Of a DNA stretch of 64,000 bases, positions 1-7,823 are shown piece by piece. Positions within the stretch are counted from its first letter, which is position 1. Each line of letters opens with the position of its first letter. The notes under the pieces are model-generated. The model had not been told where the DNA came from and did not search any database. It saw only the letters and a program-made list of their open reading frames with translations. Location of the stretch: the NCBI RefSeq assembly GCF_947503795.1, contig NZ_CANNEZ010000001.1, positions 1-64,000 on the forward strand, in the 5' to 3' direction. The translations under genes and the position numbers were made by a program. Origin of the DNA: an uncultured Jannaschia sp. (GTDB lineage Bacteria; Pseudomonadota; Alphaproteobacteria; Rhodobacterales; Rhodobacteraceae).

Positions 1-165
1 CGGGGGGCGGGGGGGCGCCCGCGCCGCCCTCCCGGGCGGGGGGGGCGGCCCCGCCGGGGGGGGGGGGGGGGGGGCGGGGGGGGGGCCCCCGGGGGGGGGG
101 GGGGGGGGGGGCGGGTGCCGCCCCCCCCCCGGGGGGGCCCCCCCCCGCCGGGGCTCCGCCCCGGA
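1..165. other. Low-complexity poly-G/poly-C contig end
   Basis: These bases are almost only G and C in long homopolymer runs, unlike the ordinary coding DNA that starts near base 166. No frame gives a believable protein. It looks like a low-quality read or assembly end rather than biology. The short hairpin at 148-164 is the only part with sensible structure. Confidence 0.8.
148..164 (-). terminator. Hairpin downstream of the flavoprotein gene
   Basis: CCGGGG and CCCCGG arms flank a 5-base loop, about 30 bases past the stop of the minus-strand flavoprotein gene. No clear T-run follows, and the neighbouring sequence is of poor quality, so a terminator is only a suggestion. Confidence 0.35.
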
Positions 166-195
166 CCCCGGCATATTTGCGGAACATCGAAGGGG

Positions 196-1359
196 TCAGG
201 CGCGCATGGCATGGCGGGCGGCGGCGGCCCCGGCCCAGCGTCCCGTCGCGAGGCAGGCGGTGAGAAGGTGGCCCCCGGTGGGGGCCTCCCAATCCAGCAT
301 CTCGCCGCAGGCGAAGGTGCCGGGCCTTGAGATCATCATCAGATCGGCGTCCAGCGCGTCCCAGCGCAGCCCCCCGGCGGTCGAAATCGCCTGATCCATG
401 TCGCGTGGACCGAGCAGGGGCACCGGCAGCGCCTTCAGGAGGGGCGCGAGATCGGAGGGCACGGGACGGCCCCATTCCTGCACCAGCGCGATCTGCACCG
501 GGTCGAGCCCCAGTTTGCGAAGCCGGTTCGGCAGGCTGGCCTTCGGTGTTCGGGCCAGCCGGTCGCGCAGCTCTTCGACCGTCAGGTCGGGCTTGAGATC
601 GAGGGTCAGCGGCGCGCCATCCCGCAGGCGCGGCGTCAAGGGATAAAGCCCGCCGCCCTCGAGCCCTTCGGCCGAGAGCGTGACCTCGCCCCGATGCGCG
701 ACGCCGTCGACGATGAGGGCCGCGTTCTTGATGGGGTGCCCGAAATGCCGGGTCATGTGCTCGCTCCAGGCCACTCGGAAGCCGATATTGGACGGCGCGA
801 AGGGGGCCACGATCCCGTCCAGCCCCGGCAGGTCGGCCCATGCCCCGTCAGACCCGAGCCGCCGCCACGACGCGCCGCCCAGCGCGAGGATCGTGGCGTC
901 CGGCGTGACGAGGCGATCCCCGATCCGCAGCGCGTCGCCCGTCCATCCGGTCCAGCGGGCGCGCGTCTCGAGCGTCACGCCCAGATCGGCGAGGCGGGCG
1001 AGCCAAGCGCGCAGAAGCGGCGAGGCTTTCATGGCCTTCGGAAAGACGCGGCCCGTCGAGCCGATGAAGGAGGGCTGGCCCAGCCCGTCCATCCAGTCGC
1101 GGATCTCGGTCGGCCCGAAGGCCGAGAGAATAGGGGCCAGTTCTTCGGTGCCGAATGTGTCGGGCGGGCCGTCATGTGTGATGTTCAGGCCGGATTTGCC
1201 CGCCATCAGCAGCTTGCGGGCCGGGCTCGGCATGTGGTCGTGGATCGTGACGCGCACGCCGGCGCGGGCCGCGACTTCGGCGGCGGCAAGGCCCGCGGGT
1301 CCCGCGCCGATGATCGAGATGCTTGCCGGATATGCGCCGCGCTCCATCCTCGGGGCCAT
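196..1359 (-). CDS. NAD(P)/FAD-dependent oxidoreductase, HI0933/TIGR03862-type flavoprotein
   Basis: About 387 residues. The N-terminus carries a dinucleotide-binding fingerprint (IIGAGPAGLAAAE), followed by a second typical motif (GKSGLNITH) of the HI0933-like flavoproteins. The C-terminus has a GG-x-hydrophobic stretch and a final FAD-contact segment around the words GEMLDWEAPTGGH. Family members are cytosolic flavoproteins, mostly of unknown substrate. The chosen ATG at 1359 lies in the same CCATGG as the start of the divergent HNH gene; an ATG at 1347 is an equally good start just before the Rossmann fold. No operon partner is visible. Confidence 0.85.
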   Translation of the reverse strand: MAPRMERGAYPASISIIGAGPAGLAAAEVAARAGVRVTIHDHMPSPARKLLMAGKSGLNITHDGPPDTFGTEELAPILSAFGPTEIRDWMDGLGQPSFIGSTGRVFPKAMKASPLLRAWLARLADLGVTLETRARWTGWTGDALRIGDRLVTPDATILALGGASWRRLGSDGAWADLPGLDGIVAPFAPSNIGFRVAWSEHMTRHFGHPIKNAALIVDGVAHRGEVTLSAEGLEGGGLYPLTPRLRDGAPLTLDLKPDLTVEELRDRLARTPKASLPNRLRKLGLDPVQIALVQEWGRPVPSDLAPLLKALPVPLLGPRDMDQAISTAGGLRWDALDADLMMISRPGTFACGEMLDWEAPTGGHLLTACLATGRWAGAAAARHAMRA

Positions 1360-1702
1360 GGCGCAGCGCGTTCCCGAAGGCAATGAGATCGATCCCAAAA
1401 CGGGGCTGCCGCTCTGCGCGCTCTGCGACCGGGTTATCCCGGCCGAGGCGCGTCAGAGCCTGCATCACCTCGTCCCGAAGCTGCGCGGCGGCAAGGGCGG
1501 GGCGGTCGTGCTCGTGCACCAGATCTGTCACAACGAGATCCATGCCAGCGCGTCCGAGGCCGAGCTCGCCCGGCTCTGGAACACGCCCGAAGCGCTGCGG
1601 CGTCACCCGCGGTTGGCCGCGTTCATCCAGTGGATCCGCACGCGCCCGCCCGGCTTTCATTCGAAGACGCCCGGCGCGCGGCGGGGCGGGCGGCGGCGCT
1701 AG
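1358..1702 (+). CDS. HNH endonuclease-family protein
   Basis: 114 residues. A CxxC pair (CALC) near residue 15 is followed by LHHLVPK and then HQICHNEIHA, which gives the His, Asn and His of a beta-beta-alpha-metal HNH fold. The tail is rich in Arg and Gly. Family members range from restriction-like nucleases to housekeeping nucleases, and the sequence does not say which applies. The ATG overlaps the divergent flavoprotein start, so its leader lies inside that gene. The 3' end overlaps msrA by four bases on the opposite strand. Confidence 0.8.
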   Translation: MAQRVPEGNEIDPKTGLPLCALCDRVIPAEARQSLHHLVPKLRGGKGGAVVLVHQICHNEIHASASEAELARLWNTPEALRRHPRLAAFIQWIRTRPPGFHSKTPGARRGGRRR

Positions 1703-2322
1703 GGCAGGAACGGCGCGTCGTCGCCCCAGACCGCGCGCACGCGTTCGTCGCGGCCACAGCCCTTGCGGTACCGCTTGTAGGCATCGGCCTTGGTGACGAA
1801 CACGCCGACCGACGTGATCCCGAGCCGGTCGTCGGACTTGTAGTAGTCCTGATGGTAGTCATCGACCGGGTAGAAGGTCCCGGCGGGGATGATCTTGGTG
1901 GCGACCGGCTGACCCAACTCGGCCGCCGCCTCGGCGAGAGCCGCGCGGGCGATAGCGTCCTCTTCAGGCGTCGCGGGGAAGATGGCGGAGGTGTATTCGA
2001 GGCCGCGGTCGCAGAACTGCCCGCCCGCATCCAGCGGGTCGATCGACCGCAGGAAGAGCGAGACGAGCGTCGCGTAATTCACCGTCGCGGGGTCGTAGGG
2101 GATCTCGACCGCTTCGATATGGTCGCCCGAGCGGCGATAGACCGGGTTGGCGGTCGAGCCGCCGGTAAAGCCCGAGACGACGTCGCCCACGCCGGGGACG
2201 CGTTCGAAATCGGATTCGACGCACCAGAAACAGCCGCCCGCGAAGGTGGCTGTCGCGGCGGGCGCGAGGGTGGGGATCAGGGAGGCGAGGGCGAGGGCGA
2301 AGGCCGGGGCGATGCGTGTCAT
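1699..2322 (-). CDS. msrA: Peptide-methionine (S)-S-oxide reductase MsrA, exported form
   Basis: 207 residues. The catalytic motif GCFWC is at residues 30-34, with Cys31 as the nucleophile expected from the family. About 22 hydrophobic N-terminal residues ending near APAA look like a Sec signal peptide, so this copy should repair oxidised methionine in periplasmic proteins. The start at 2322 is chosen because AAGGAG lies 5 bases upstream; an ATG 36 bases earlier lacks this. Conserved VVSGFTGG and later segments match MsrA over the full length. Confidence 0.93.
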   Translation of the reverse strand: MTRIAPAFALALASLIPTLAPAATATFAGGCFWCVESDFERVPGVGDVVSGFTGGSTANPVYRRSGDHIEAVEIPYDPATVNYATLVSLFLRSIDPLDAGGQFCDRGLEYTSAIFPATPEEDAIARAALAEAAAELGQPVATKIIPAGTFYPVDDYHQDYYKSDDRLGITSVGVFVTKADAYKRYRKGCGRDERVRAVWGDDAPFLP

Positions 2323-2379
2323 GAGATCTCCTTGCCGCGACAAACGCGCGTTGGCCAAACACGTTTCATCACGCGCGTG

Positions 2380-3411
2380 TCAGGGGGCGTCGCGGTCCAG
2401 CCATCGGAACACGAGCGGCGCGCAGGTGATGACCAGCACGATCCGCATCAGGTGGTGCAGGATCACATAGGCCACGTCGGCGCCCGCGACGATCGCCATC
2501 ACCGCCATCTCGGCCTGGCCGCCGGGCGAAAACGCGAGGATCGCTTCGATCGGCGGGGCGAGGCCCAGGAGGTAGACGATCTCGGCGAAGGCGGCGGCGA
2601 TGGCCGCGAGGATCAGCGCGTGCCCCAGCCCGGCCACGAGGAAGCGGCGTACCTCGGCCGGCGTAATGCCTGAGTACTTCACCCCGACGACCATGCCGAT
2701 GAAGAACTGCGCGGCCTGGATCGCCTCGGCCGGCGGGCGCTGTTCGATGATGCCCGCAAGGGCCAGCGCGCCGGAGAGGATCATCGGCCCGAGGATCGAC
2801 GCGCCGAAGAGACCGATCCGCTTGGCCACGCGCCAGCCGACCAGCCCCGCGACGGCCATCAGCGCAAGCTGGATCGGTGCCACGGCCGAGAGCGCCGCGC
2901 CGGGCGCGGTCGTCAGGTCGATGCCATAGGCGATGACGAGGATCGCAGGCACGATGGTCACGATCAACAGGACGCGGGTCGCATGCAGAAGCGAGAGCGC
3001 GCGGGGGTCGCCGCCCGCTTCTTCGCCGAACAGGAGCATGTCCTGCAGCCCGCCGGGCATGGCGGCATAGAAGGCGGTCGCCCGATCGAAGCGGCAGATG
3101 CGGTGAAGATAGGGATATCCCGCCAGCCCCGCCGCCAGCAGAAAAAGCGGCGCGAGCATCAGGCTGAGCGCCATGGCGGGAAGCTGGCCGATCAGCGCGG
3201 GCGACAGCGACGCACCAACCGCGACCCCGAGCACGGTGCGCATGGTGTCCGTCAGCGGCGCCCAGGAGACGAGGTGGACCCCGGCCAAGGCGGCGAAGAG
3301 GCAGGCAAAAAGCGGGCCCAGCAGGAACGGAAGCGGCAGGCCGGCCCAAGCGAAGACCACGACACCCAGGGCGCAGATCGCCGTCGTCAGGGCCAGGCGC
3401 GCGACGCTCAC
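2380..3411 (-). CDS. AbrB-family (PF05145) integral membrane protein
   Basis: 343 residues from the GTG at 3411. Two repeats of hydrophobic helices make up nearly the whole protein, with the family signature around AMPGGLQDMLLFGEE and a matching second-half segment (FSPGGQAEMAVMA). The family is often called AbrB transcriptional regulator, but it is a membrane protein of uncertain function, possibly a transporter. A TTG at 3447 would add 12 residues, but it sits inside a 9-bp-arm hairpin with poor Shine-Dalgarno spacing. The gene follows argG on the same strand and may be read through from it. Confidence 0.8.
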   Translation of the reverse strand: MSVARLALTTAICALGVVVFAWAGLPLPFLLGPLFACLFAALAGVHLVSWAPLTDTMRTVLGVAVGASLSPALIGQLPAMALSLMLAPLFLLAAGLAGYPYLHRICRFDRATAFYAAMPGGLQDMLLFGEEAGGDPRALSLLHATRVLLIVTIVPAILVIAYGIDLTTAPGAALSAVAPIQLALMAVAGLVGWRVAKRIGLFGASILGPMILSGALALAGIIEQRPPAEAIQAAQFFIGMVVGVKYSGITPAEVRRFLVAGLGHALILAAIAAAFAEIVYLLGLAPPIEAILAFSPGGQAEMAVMAIVAGADVAYVILHHLMRIVLVITCAPLVFRWLDRDAP

Positions 3412-3421
3412 CGCCGCGCGC

Positions 3422-3441
3422 CGAATTCTTGGAAGAATTCG
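3422..3441. repeat. 20-bp inverted repeat between argG and the AbrB-family gene
   Basis: CGAATTCTT and AAGAATTCG form perfect 9-bp arms around GG. This AT-rich element is conspicuous in GC-rich DNA and sits just upstream of the probable GTG start of the membrane-protein gene. It could be a regulator site or an RNA hairpin. Confidence 0.6.
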
Positions 3442-3443
3442 AT

Positions 3444-3465
3444 CCAATTCCTCGGGAGGAATTGG
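3444..3465 (-). terminator. Second inverted repeat 11 bases after argG stop
   Basis: CCAATTCCT and AGGAATTGG form perfect 9-bp arms around a 4-base loop. Placed right after the argG stop, it may end or attenuate the argG transcript. There is no T-run, because a second palindrome follows at once. Confidence 0.4.
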
Positions 3466-3475
3466 CCCCGCACCT

Positions 3476-4699
3476 TCAGCGGCCGCCGACCCGCTTGTTG
3501 CGGTTCGCCACGAGCTTCAGGCGCAGCGCGTTGAGGTGGATGAACCCCTTGGCATCGCGTTGATCGTAAGCGCCCGCGTCTTCCTCGAAGGTGACATGCG
3601 CTTCGGAATAGAGCGAGTGGTCCGACCAGCGGGCGACGGTGCGCGCCGAGCCCTTGTAGAGCTTGAGGCGGACGGTGCCGGTCACATGCTCCTGGCTCTT
3701 GTCGATCAGCGCCTGCAGCATCTCGCGCTCGGGCGAGAACCAGAAGCCGTTATAGATCAGCTCGGCATAGCGCGGCATGATGCTGTCCTTGAGGTGTCCG
3801 GCCCCGGCATCGAGCGTGATCTGTTCGATCCCGCGATGCGCCTCGAGCAGGATCGTGCCGCCGGGCGTCTCGTAAATGCCGCGGGACTTCATGCCGACGA
3901 AGCGGTTCTCGACGAGATCGAGGATGCCGATGCCATGCGCCCCGCCCAGTTCGTTGAGCTTCGTGAGGATCGCGGCCGGGGACATCGCCACGCCGTCGAT
4001 CGACACGGCATCGCCGCGCTCGAAGCCGATCTCGACCATCTGTGCCTCGTCCGGCGCGTCCTCGGGACGGGTCGTGCGCTGGAGGACGTAGTCGGGCGCC
4101 TCCTCGGCCGGGTCTTCCAGCACCTTGCCCTCGGACGAGGTGTGCAGAAGGTTCGCATCGACGCTGAACGGCGCCTCGCCGCGCTTGTCCTTGGCTATGG
4201 GAATCTGGTGCTTCTCGGCGAAATCGATGAGCCTTGTGCGGCTCGACAGGTCCCAGAGCCGCCAGGGCGCGATGACCTTGATATCGGGGTTGAGCGCATA
4301 GGCCGCCAATTCAAAGCGGACCTGGTCGTTGCCCTTGCCGGTCGCGCCGTGGGCGACCGCATCGGCTCCCTCGGCTGCGGCGATCTCGACCAGGCGCTTG
4401 GAGATGAGCGGCCGGGCGATGGACGTGCCAAGCAGGTAGAGCCCTTCGTAGAGCGCGTTGGCGCGGAACATCGGGAAGACGAAATCGCGGGTGAACTCCT
4501 CGCGCAGGTCCTCGATGTGGATCGAGGTCGCGCCCATCATCTCGGCCTTCTTGCGCGCGGGCTCCAGCTCCTCGCCCTGGCCCAGATCGGCGGTGAAGGT
4601 CACGACCTCGCACCCGTATTCCGTCTGGAGCCACTTCAGGATGATCGAGGTGTCCAGCCCGCCGGAATAGGCGAGCACGACTTTCTTGGGCGCGTCCAT
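3476..4699 (-). CDS. argG: Argininosuccinate synthase
   Basis: 407 residues, full length for the family. It joins citrulline and aspartate with ATP in arginine synthesis in the cytosol. The N-terminal ATP-pyrophosphatase loop AYSGGLDTS is at residues 10-18, and [13 protein letters not shown] and the later tetramerisation helices are present. The C-terminus ends in basic residues as usual. No other arg gene is nearby. Downstream lie two tandem palindromes and then the AbrB-family membrane gene on the same strand. Confidence 0.97.
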   Translation of the reverse strand: MDAPKKVVLAYSGGLDTSIILKWLQTEYGCEVVTFTADLGQGEELEPARKKAEMMGATSIHIEDLREEFTRDFVFPMFRANALYEGLYLLGTSIARPLISKRLVEIAAAEGADAVAHGATGKGNDQVRFELAAYALNPDIKVIAPWRLWDLSSRTRLIDFAEKHQIPIAKDKRGEAPFSVDANLLHTSSEGKVLEDPAEEAPDYVLQRTTRPEDAPDEAQMVEIGFERGDAVSIDGVAMSPAAILTKLNELGGAHGIGILDLVENRFVGMKSRGIYETPGGTILLEAHRGIEQITLDAGAGHLKDSIMPRYAELIYNGFWFSPEREMLQALIDKSQEHVTGTVRLKLYKGSARTVARWSDHSLYSEAHVTFEEDAGAYDQRDAKGFIHLNALRLKLVANRNKRVGGR

Positions 4700-4760
4700 G
4701 GGTGTCTCCGAATGCCTTTGGCCTTCGGGTATGCCCCTTGCGCAGAAGCTTCAAGGGAAA

Positions 4761-4784
4761 GGCGGGGACGGATGCGCCCCCGCC
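4761..4784 (-). terminator. Rho-independent terminator of the PRC-barrel gene
   Basis: Read on the minus strand, a GGCGGGG/CCCCGCC stem is followed by TTTCCCTT. It lies just past the stop of the PRC-barrel gene and before argG. Confidence 0.65.
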
Positions 4785-4790
4785 GGGGTG

Positions 4791-5234
4791 TCACTCGGCC
4801 GGGGTGCGCACCAGTTCGGGCGCGTTCTCGAGCATCCCTTCGGACATGGTCACGCCGAGGAAATACTCGCCCGGATCGTCGTCCTCGCGCACGCCGCGCA
4901 GCGCGGACCAGTCCAGCGCCACCTCGCGCTCGCCCAATCCGAGGAAGCCGCCGACATCGATCACGACGGCCTGCAGAGAGCCGTCGACGCCGATGATCAG
5001 ATCACCGATCTCGCCGATATCGTCCCAGTCGGCGACCGTCCCGGCGGGCAGCGCGGCGGTCGGGTCGATCTCGCCGTCGGTGGCGTGAACCCGTGTCCCG
5101 ATCAGGGTCGTGGCGAGATAGCTCTCGCCGTATTCCAGCGTCGTGGTCGAAAACGGCGCGGCGGCGTGGCCGTCGGCGAGCGCGGCTGTGCCGGTCAGGG
5201 CGAGGGCCACGAGCGATGTCTGAAGCAATTTCAT
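4791..5234 (-). CDS. Exported PRC-barrel domain protein
   Basis: 147 residues. The first ~20 (MKLLQTSLVALALTGTAALA) are a clear signal peptide. The remainder is one PRC-barrel-like domain: a Leu-Ile-Gly-x-Arg-Val strand near residue 45, then an acidic linker and IGEIGDLIIGVDG with VVIDVGGFLG. PRC-barrels occur in RimM, the photosynthetic reaction centre H subunit and many small periplasmic proteins of unknown role. It is followed by its own terminator and stands alone upstream of argG. The specific function is unknown. Confidence 0.82.
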   Translation of the reverse strand: MKLLQTSLVALALTGTAALADGHAAAPFSTTTLEYGESYLATTLIGTRVHATDGEIDPTAALPAGTVADWDDIGEIGDLIIGVDGSLQAVVIDVGGFLGLGEREVALDWSALRGVREDDDPGEYFLGVTMSEGMLENAPELVRTPAE

Positions 5235-5377
5235 TGCAGATTCTCCGTGGGTTGGCAGGCCGATGGCCCAAGACGTGACCTAGCGCGCCGGGCCGGTCGG
5301 TCGATCCGCAGCCGCGTTGACGCAGGCGAGGGCCGCGCGTAGCGGTGACGCGACGGTGATCTGACGGAGTGGACGCG

Positions 5378-6136
5378 ATGCTGGGCTGGAAGTTGTTCCT
5401 GCGGGCGGTGAACCTCATCCTCGACAATCTCGGTGCCGCGCTGCGGCTGACGGCGCTGCCCTACGGCCTGGCCGCGATCGCGTCGATCTGGGTCGCGACG
5501 GGCTGGACGGAATTCGTCGGAAAGGTCACCTTCGATCCGAGCGTTCCCTACACGGGCGATTTCGCGACCGCAAAGCTGATCGAATTCGGCTTCGTCGTCC
5601 TCGCCTATCTCTGGGTCGCGGTGGCGTGGCACCGCTTCGTCCTGCTGGGCGAGGAGGGGCGCGGCTGGGTGCCGCCGGTCCACGGCGGGCTGATGCTCGG
5701 CTATCTCGGGCGCTCGCTGCTCGTGGGTATCGCGACGGTCGCGATCGTCGCAGCCGTCGCGACGATGCTGTCGGTGCTCCTGCTGCCCATCTTCGGGGCG
5801 AGCGTCGGCGCCTTGATCAGCGCGGCCGCGCTCTTTGTGGCGATGCTGTTGTTCTACCGGTTGGGCGTCGTGCTGCCGGCCGGGGCCGTGGGAAAGAGGA
5901 TGACCTTCGGCGAGGCGATGCGCGCCACGGCGGGCCATTCCGGCACGGCGGTGGTGCTCGCCATCCTGACGGTCGCCTTCTCGTCCCTTCTGCAGCTTCC
6001 GACCGTCATCGACGGCGGCGGCGGGCTGATCACCGTCGTCTACCAGCTCGTGGTCCAGTGGATCGGGCTGATGTTCGGGGTCGGCACGTTGACCGCGCTC
6101 TACGGCGTCGTGGTCGAGGGGCGGCCCGTTGACTGA
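5378..6136 (+). CDS. Multi-pass membrane protein of unknown function
   Basis: 252 residues with about six hydrophobic segments, the central ones near residues 70-90, 110-150 and 190-240. I recognise no catalytic motif. The ATG at 5378 is preferred because GGAG lies 8 bases upstream; the in-frame GTG at 5369 overlaps that site. The 3' end overlaps the ilvA TTG start by 8 bases, so the two are probably translated together, but this does not reveal its job. Confidence 0.75.
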   Translation: MLGWKLFLRAVNLILDNLGAALRLTALPYGLAAIASIWVATGWTEFVGKVTFDPSVPYTGDFATAKLIEFGFVVLAYLWVAVAWHRFVLLGEEGRGWVPPVHGGLMLGYLGRSLLVGIATVAIVAAVATMLSVLLLPIFGASVGALISAAALFVAMLLFYRLGVVLPAGAVGKRMTFGEAMRATAGHSGTAVVLAILTVAFSSLLQLPTVIDGGGGLITVVYQLVVQWIGLMFGVGTLTALYGVVVEGRPVD

Positions 6137-7373
6137 TTTCGCCGAGCGCGCGCGGGCGGCGACGGCGGCGATGCGGGATGTCTTTCCGCCGACGCCCTGT
6201 CAGCGCAACGACTATCTCTCGGACCGGTTCGGCGCCGATATCTGGCTCAAGCGCGAGGATCTGACGCCCGTCCGATCCTACAAGCTACGCGGCGCGTTCA
6301 ACGCGATGCGCAAGCTGGGCGGCGTGCGCGTCGCCTGCGCCAGTGCGGGAAACCACGCGCAGGGTGTCGCGTGGATGTGCCGCCATCTGGGCGTCGACGG
6401 CGTGATCTTCATGCCGGTCACGACGCCGGGCCAGAAGATCGACAAGACCCGTCTTTTCGGAGGCGACCGGGTCGAGATCCGTCTCGTCGGGGATTTCTTC
6501 GACGACACGTTGGCGGCGGCCAAGGCGTTCTGCGCCGGGGATGGCGCGCATTTCCTGTCGCCCTTCGACGACGACGACGTGATCGAAGGGCAGGCCGCGG
6601 TCGCCGTCGAAATGATCGAACAGATGGACGTTCTGCCCGACCTGATCGTGGCCCCTGTGGGCGGCGGCGGCCTGACGGCGGGGATGCTGTCCTATCTGCG
6701 CGCGGTCGGGCGCGGGCTTGAGACCGTGCCCGAGATGCGGCTGGTCGAGCCGCGCGGGGGCGCAAGCCTGACGGCGGCGCTGGCGGCCGGGCACCCGGTG
6801 ACGCTGGATCGTCTCGACAACTTCGTCGATGGCGCGGCGGTGGCGCGGATCGGCGACCGCACCTTCGCGCATCTGAGCCAGGTGCCCGAGCGCCATGTGC
6901 TGCGCGTGCCCGAAAACCGTCTCTGCATCACGATCCAGGAGCTTCTGAACACCGAAGGTATCGTTCTGGAACCGGCGGGCGCGCTTTCCGTGGATGCGCT
7001 GCGCGACCTCGGGCCCGAGATCGAGGGGCGCCGGGTCGTCTGCGTCACGACCGGGGGCAATTTCGACTTCGAGCGCCTGCCCGACGTCAAGGAGCGTGCG
7101 ATGCGCTTCGCGGGGACCAAGAAATACTATGTCCTGCGGATGCCGCAGCGTCCGGGCGCGCTGCGCGACTTCCTCGATATCCTCGGGCCGCGGGACGATA
7201 TCGCGCGGTTCGAATACCTCAAGAAGTCGGCGCGGAATTTCGGAACCGTCCTGATCGGGATCGAGACCGACACCCCCGCCGCCTTCGAGCGGCTGGAGCA
7301 GGAGATGGAGGCGATCGGCTTCGTCTGGCGCGACTTGAGCGAGGATCCGATGCTGGGCGAGCTGGTGATCTGA
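6129..7373 (+). CDS. ilvA: Threonine ammonia-lyase, biosynthetic
   Basis: 414 residues. It converts threonine to 2-oxobutanoate, the first step to isoleucine, using PLP. Lys52 in the motif SYKLRGA is the expected Schiff-base residue; SAGNHAQG and the glycine loop GGGGLTAG follow. Residues ~330-414 form one ACT-like regulatory domain (RPGALRDFLDILG), which predicts isoleucine feedback control; the long E. coli enzyme has two such lobes. The start is a TTG overlapping the upstream membrane gene. Confidence 0.93.
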   Translation: MTDFAERARAATAAMRDVFPPTPCQRNDYLSDRFGADIWLKREDLTPVRSYKLRGAFNAMRKLGGVRVACASAGNHAQGVAWMCRHLGVDGVIFMPVTTPGQKIDKTRLFGGDRVEIRLVGDFFDDTLAAAKAFCAGDGAHFLSPFDDDDVIEGQAAVAVEMIEQMDVLPDLIVAPVGGGGLTAGMLSYLRAVGRGLETVPEMRLVEPRGGASLTAALAAGHPVTLDRLDNFVDGAAVARIGDRTFAHLSQVPERHVLRVPENRLCITIQELLNTEGIVLEPAGALSVDALRDLGPEIEGRRVVCVTTGGNFDFERLPDVKERAMRFAGTKKYYVLRMPQRPGALRDFLDILGPRDDIARFEYLKKSARNFGTVLIGIETDTPAAFERLEQEMEAIGFVWRDLSEDPMLGELVI

Positions 7374-7377
7374 CGCA

Positions 7378-7698
7378 TCACGCGGCGATGGCCGGTTGCC
7401 CCAGCGCCACGCGGGTTTCGTCGAGCGCCGTCGAGAGCGGCCCCGCGGTCGCCGCCCGCAGAGGTGCCGCGACCGCGGCCGCCGCGTCCGCGGCTTCGGC
7501 AAACCCGGTCAGCCCGATATTGAGCGCCCCGCTGCGCAGGAAATGCGTCGCGCGCGCATGCGCATCATCGGCAAGGCCGCCCGCGATCTCGGCAATCGCC
7601 TCCTCCGCCTCTCCGAGGAACAGGGCGACGATGAATGTCAGGTCGTCTGCGCCGATCTCGGCCTCAAGCTCGGACATTCGGTCGGTATCGATCATCAT
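7378..7698 (-). CDS. Hpt (histidine phosphotransfer) domain protein
   Basis: 106 residues from the ATG at 7698; a GTG six bases earlier is possible. It is a small all-helical protein with THFLRSGALNIG, where the His (about residue 52) occupies the phospho-acceptor position of Hpt domains. There is no kinase or receiver domain, so it should act as a free phosphotransfer protein. It is divergent from a receiver-phosphatase gene across ~125 bases, suggesting one phosphorelay. Its stop is 4 bases from that of ilvA, which runs the other way. Confidence 0.8.
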   Translation of the reverse strand: MMIDTDRMSELEAEIGADDLTFIVALFLGEAEEAIAEIAGGLADDAHARATHFLRSGALNIGLTGFAEAADAAAAVAAPLRAATAGPLSTALDETRVALGQPAIAA

Positions 7699-7823
7699 CG
7701 ACACCTAGGGCCCGCGACCTTTACCGGCCCTTAACGCCCGGCGGCGAAATGCACCGCATTCGAGCGTTCACCCCGCCTTAAGGTCCGCCCGCTAGGCCCG
7801 TCGGGATTGCTCGAACGGACGCC

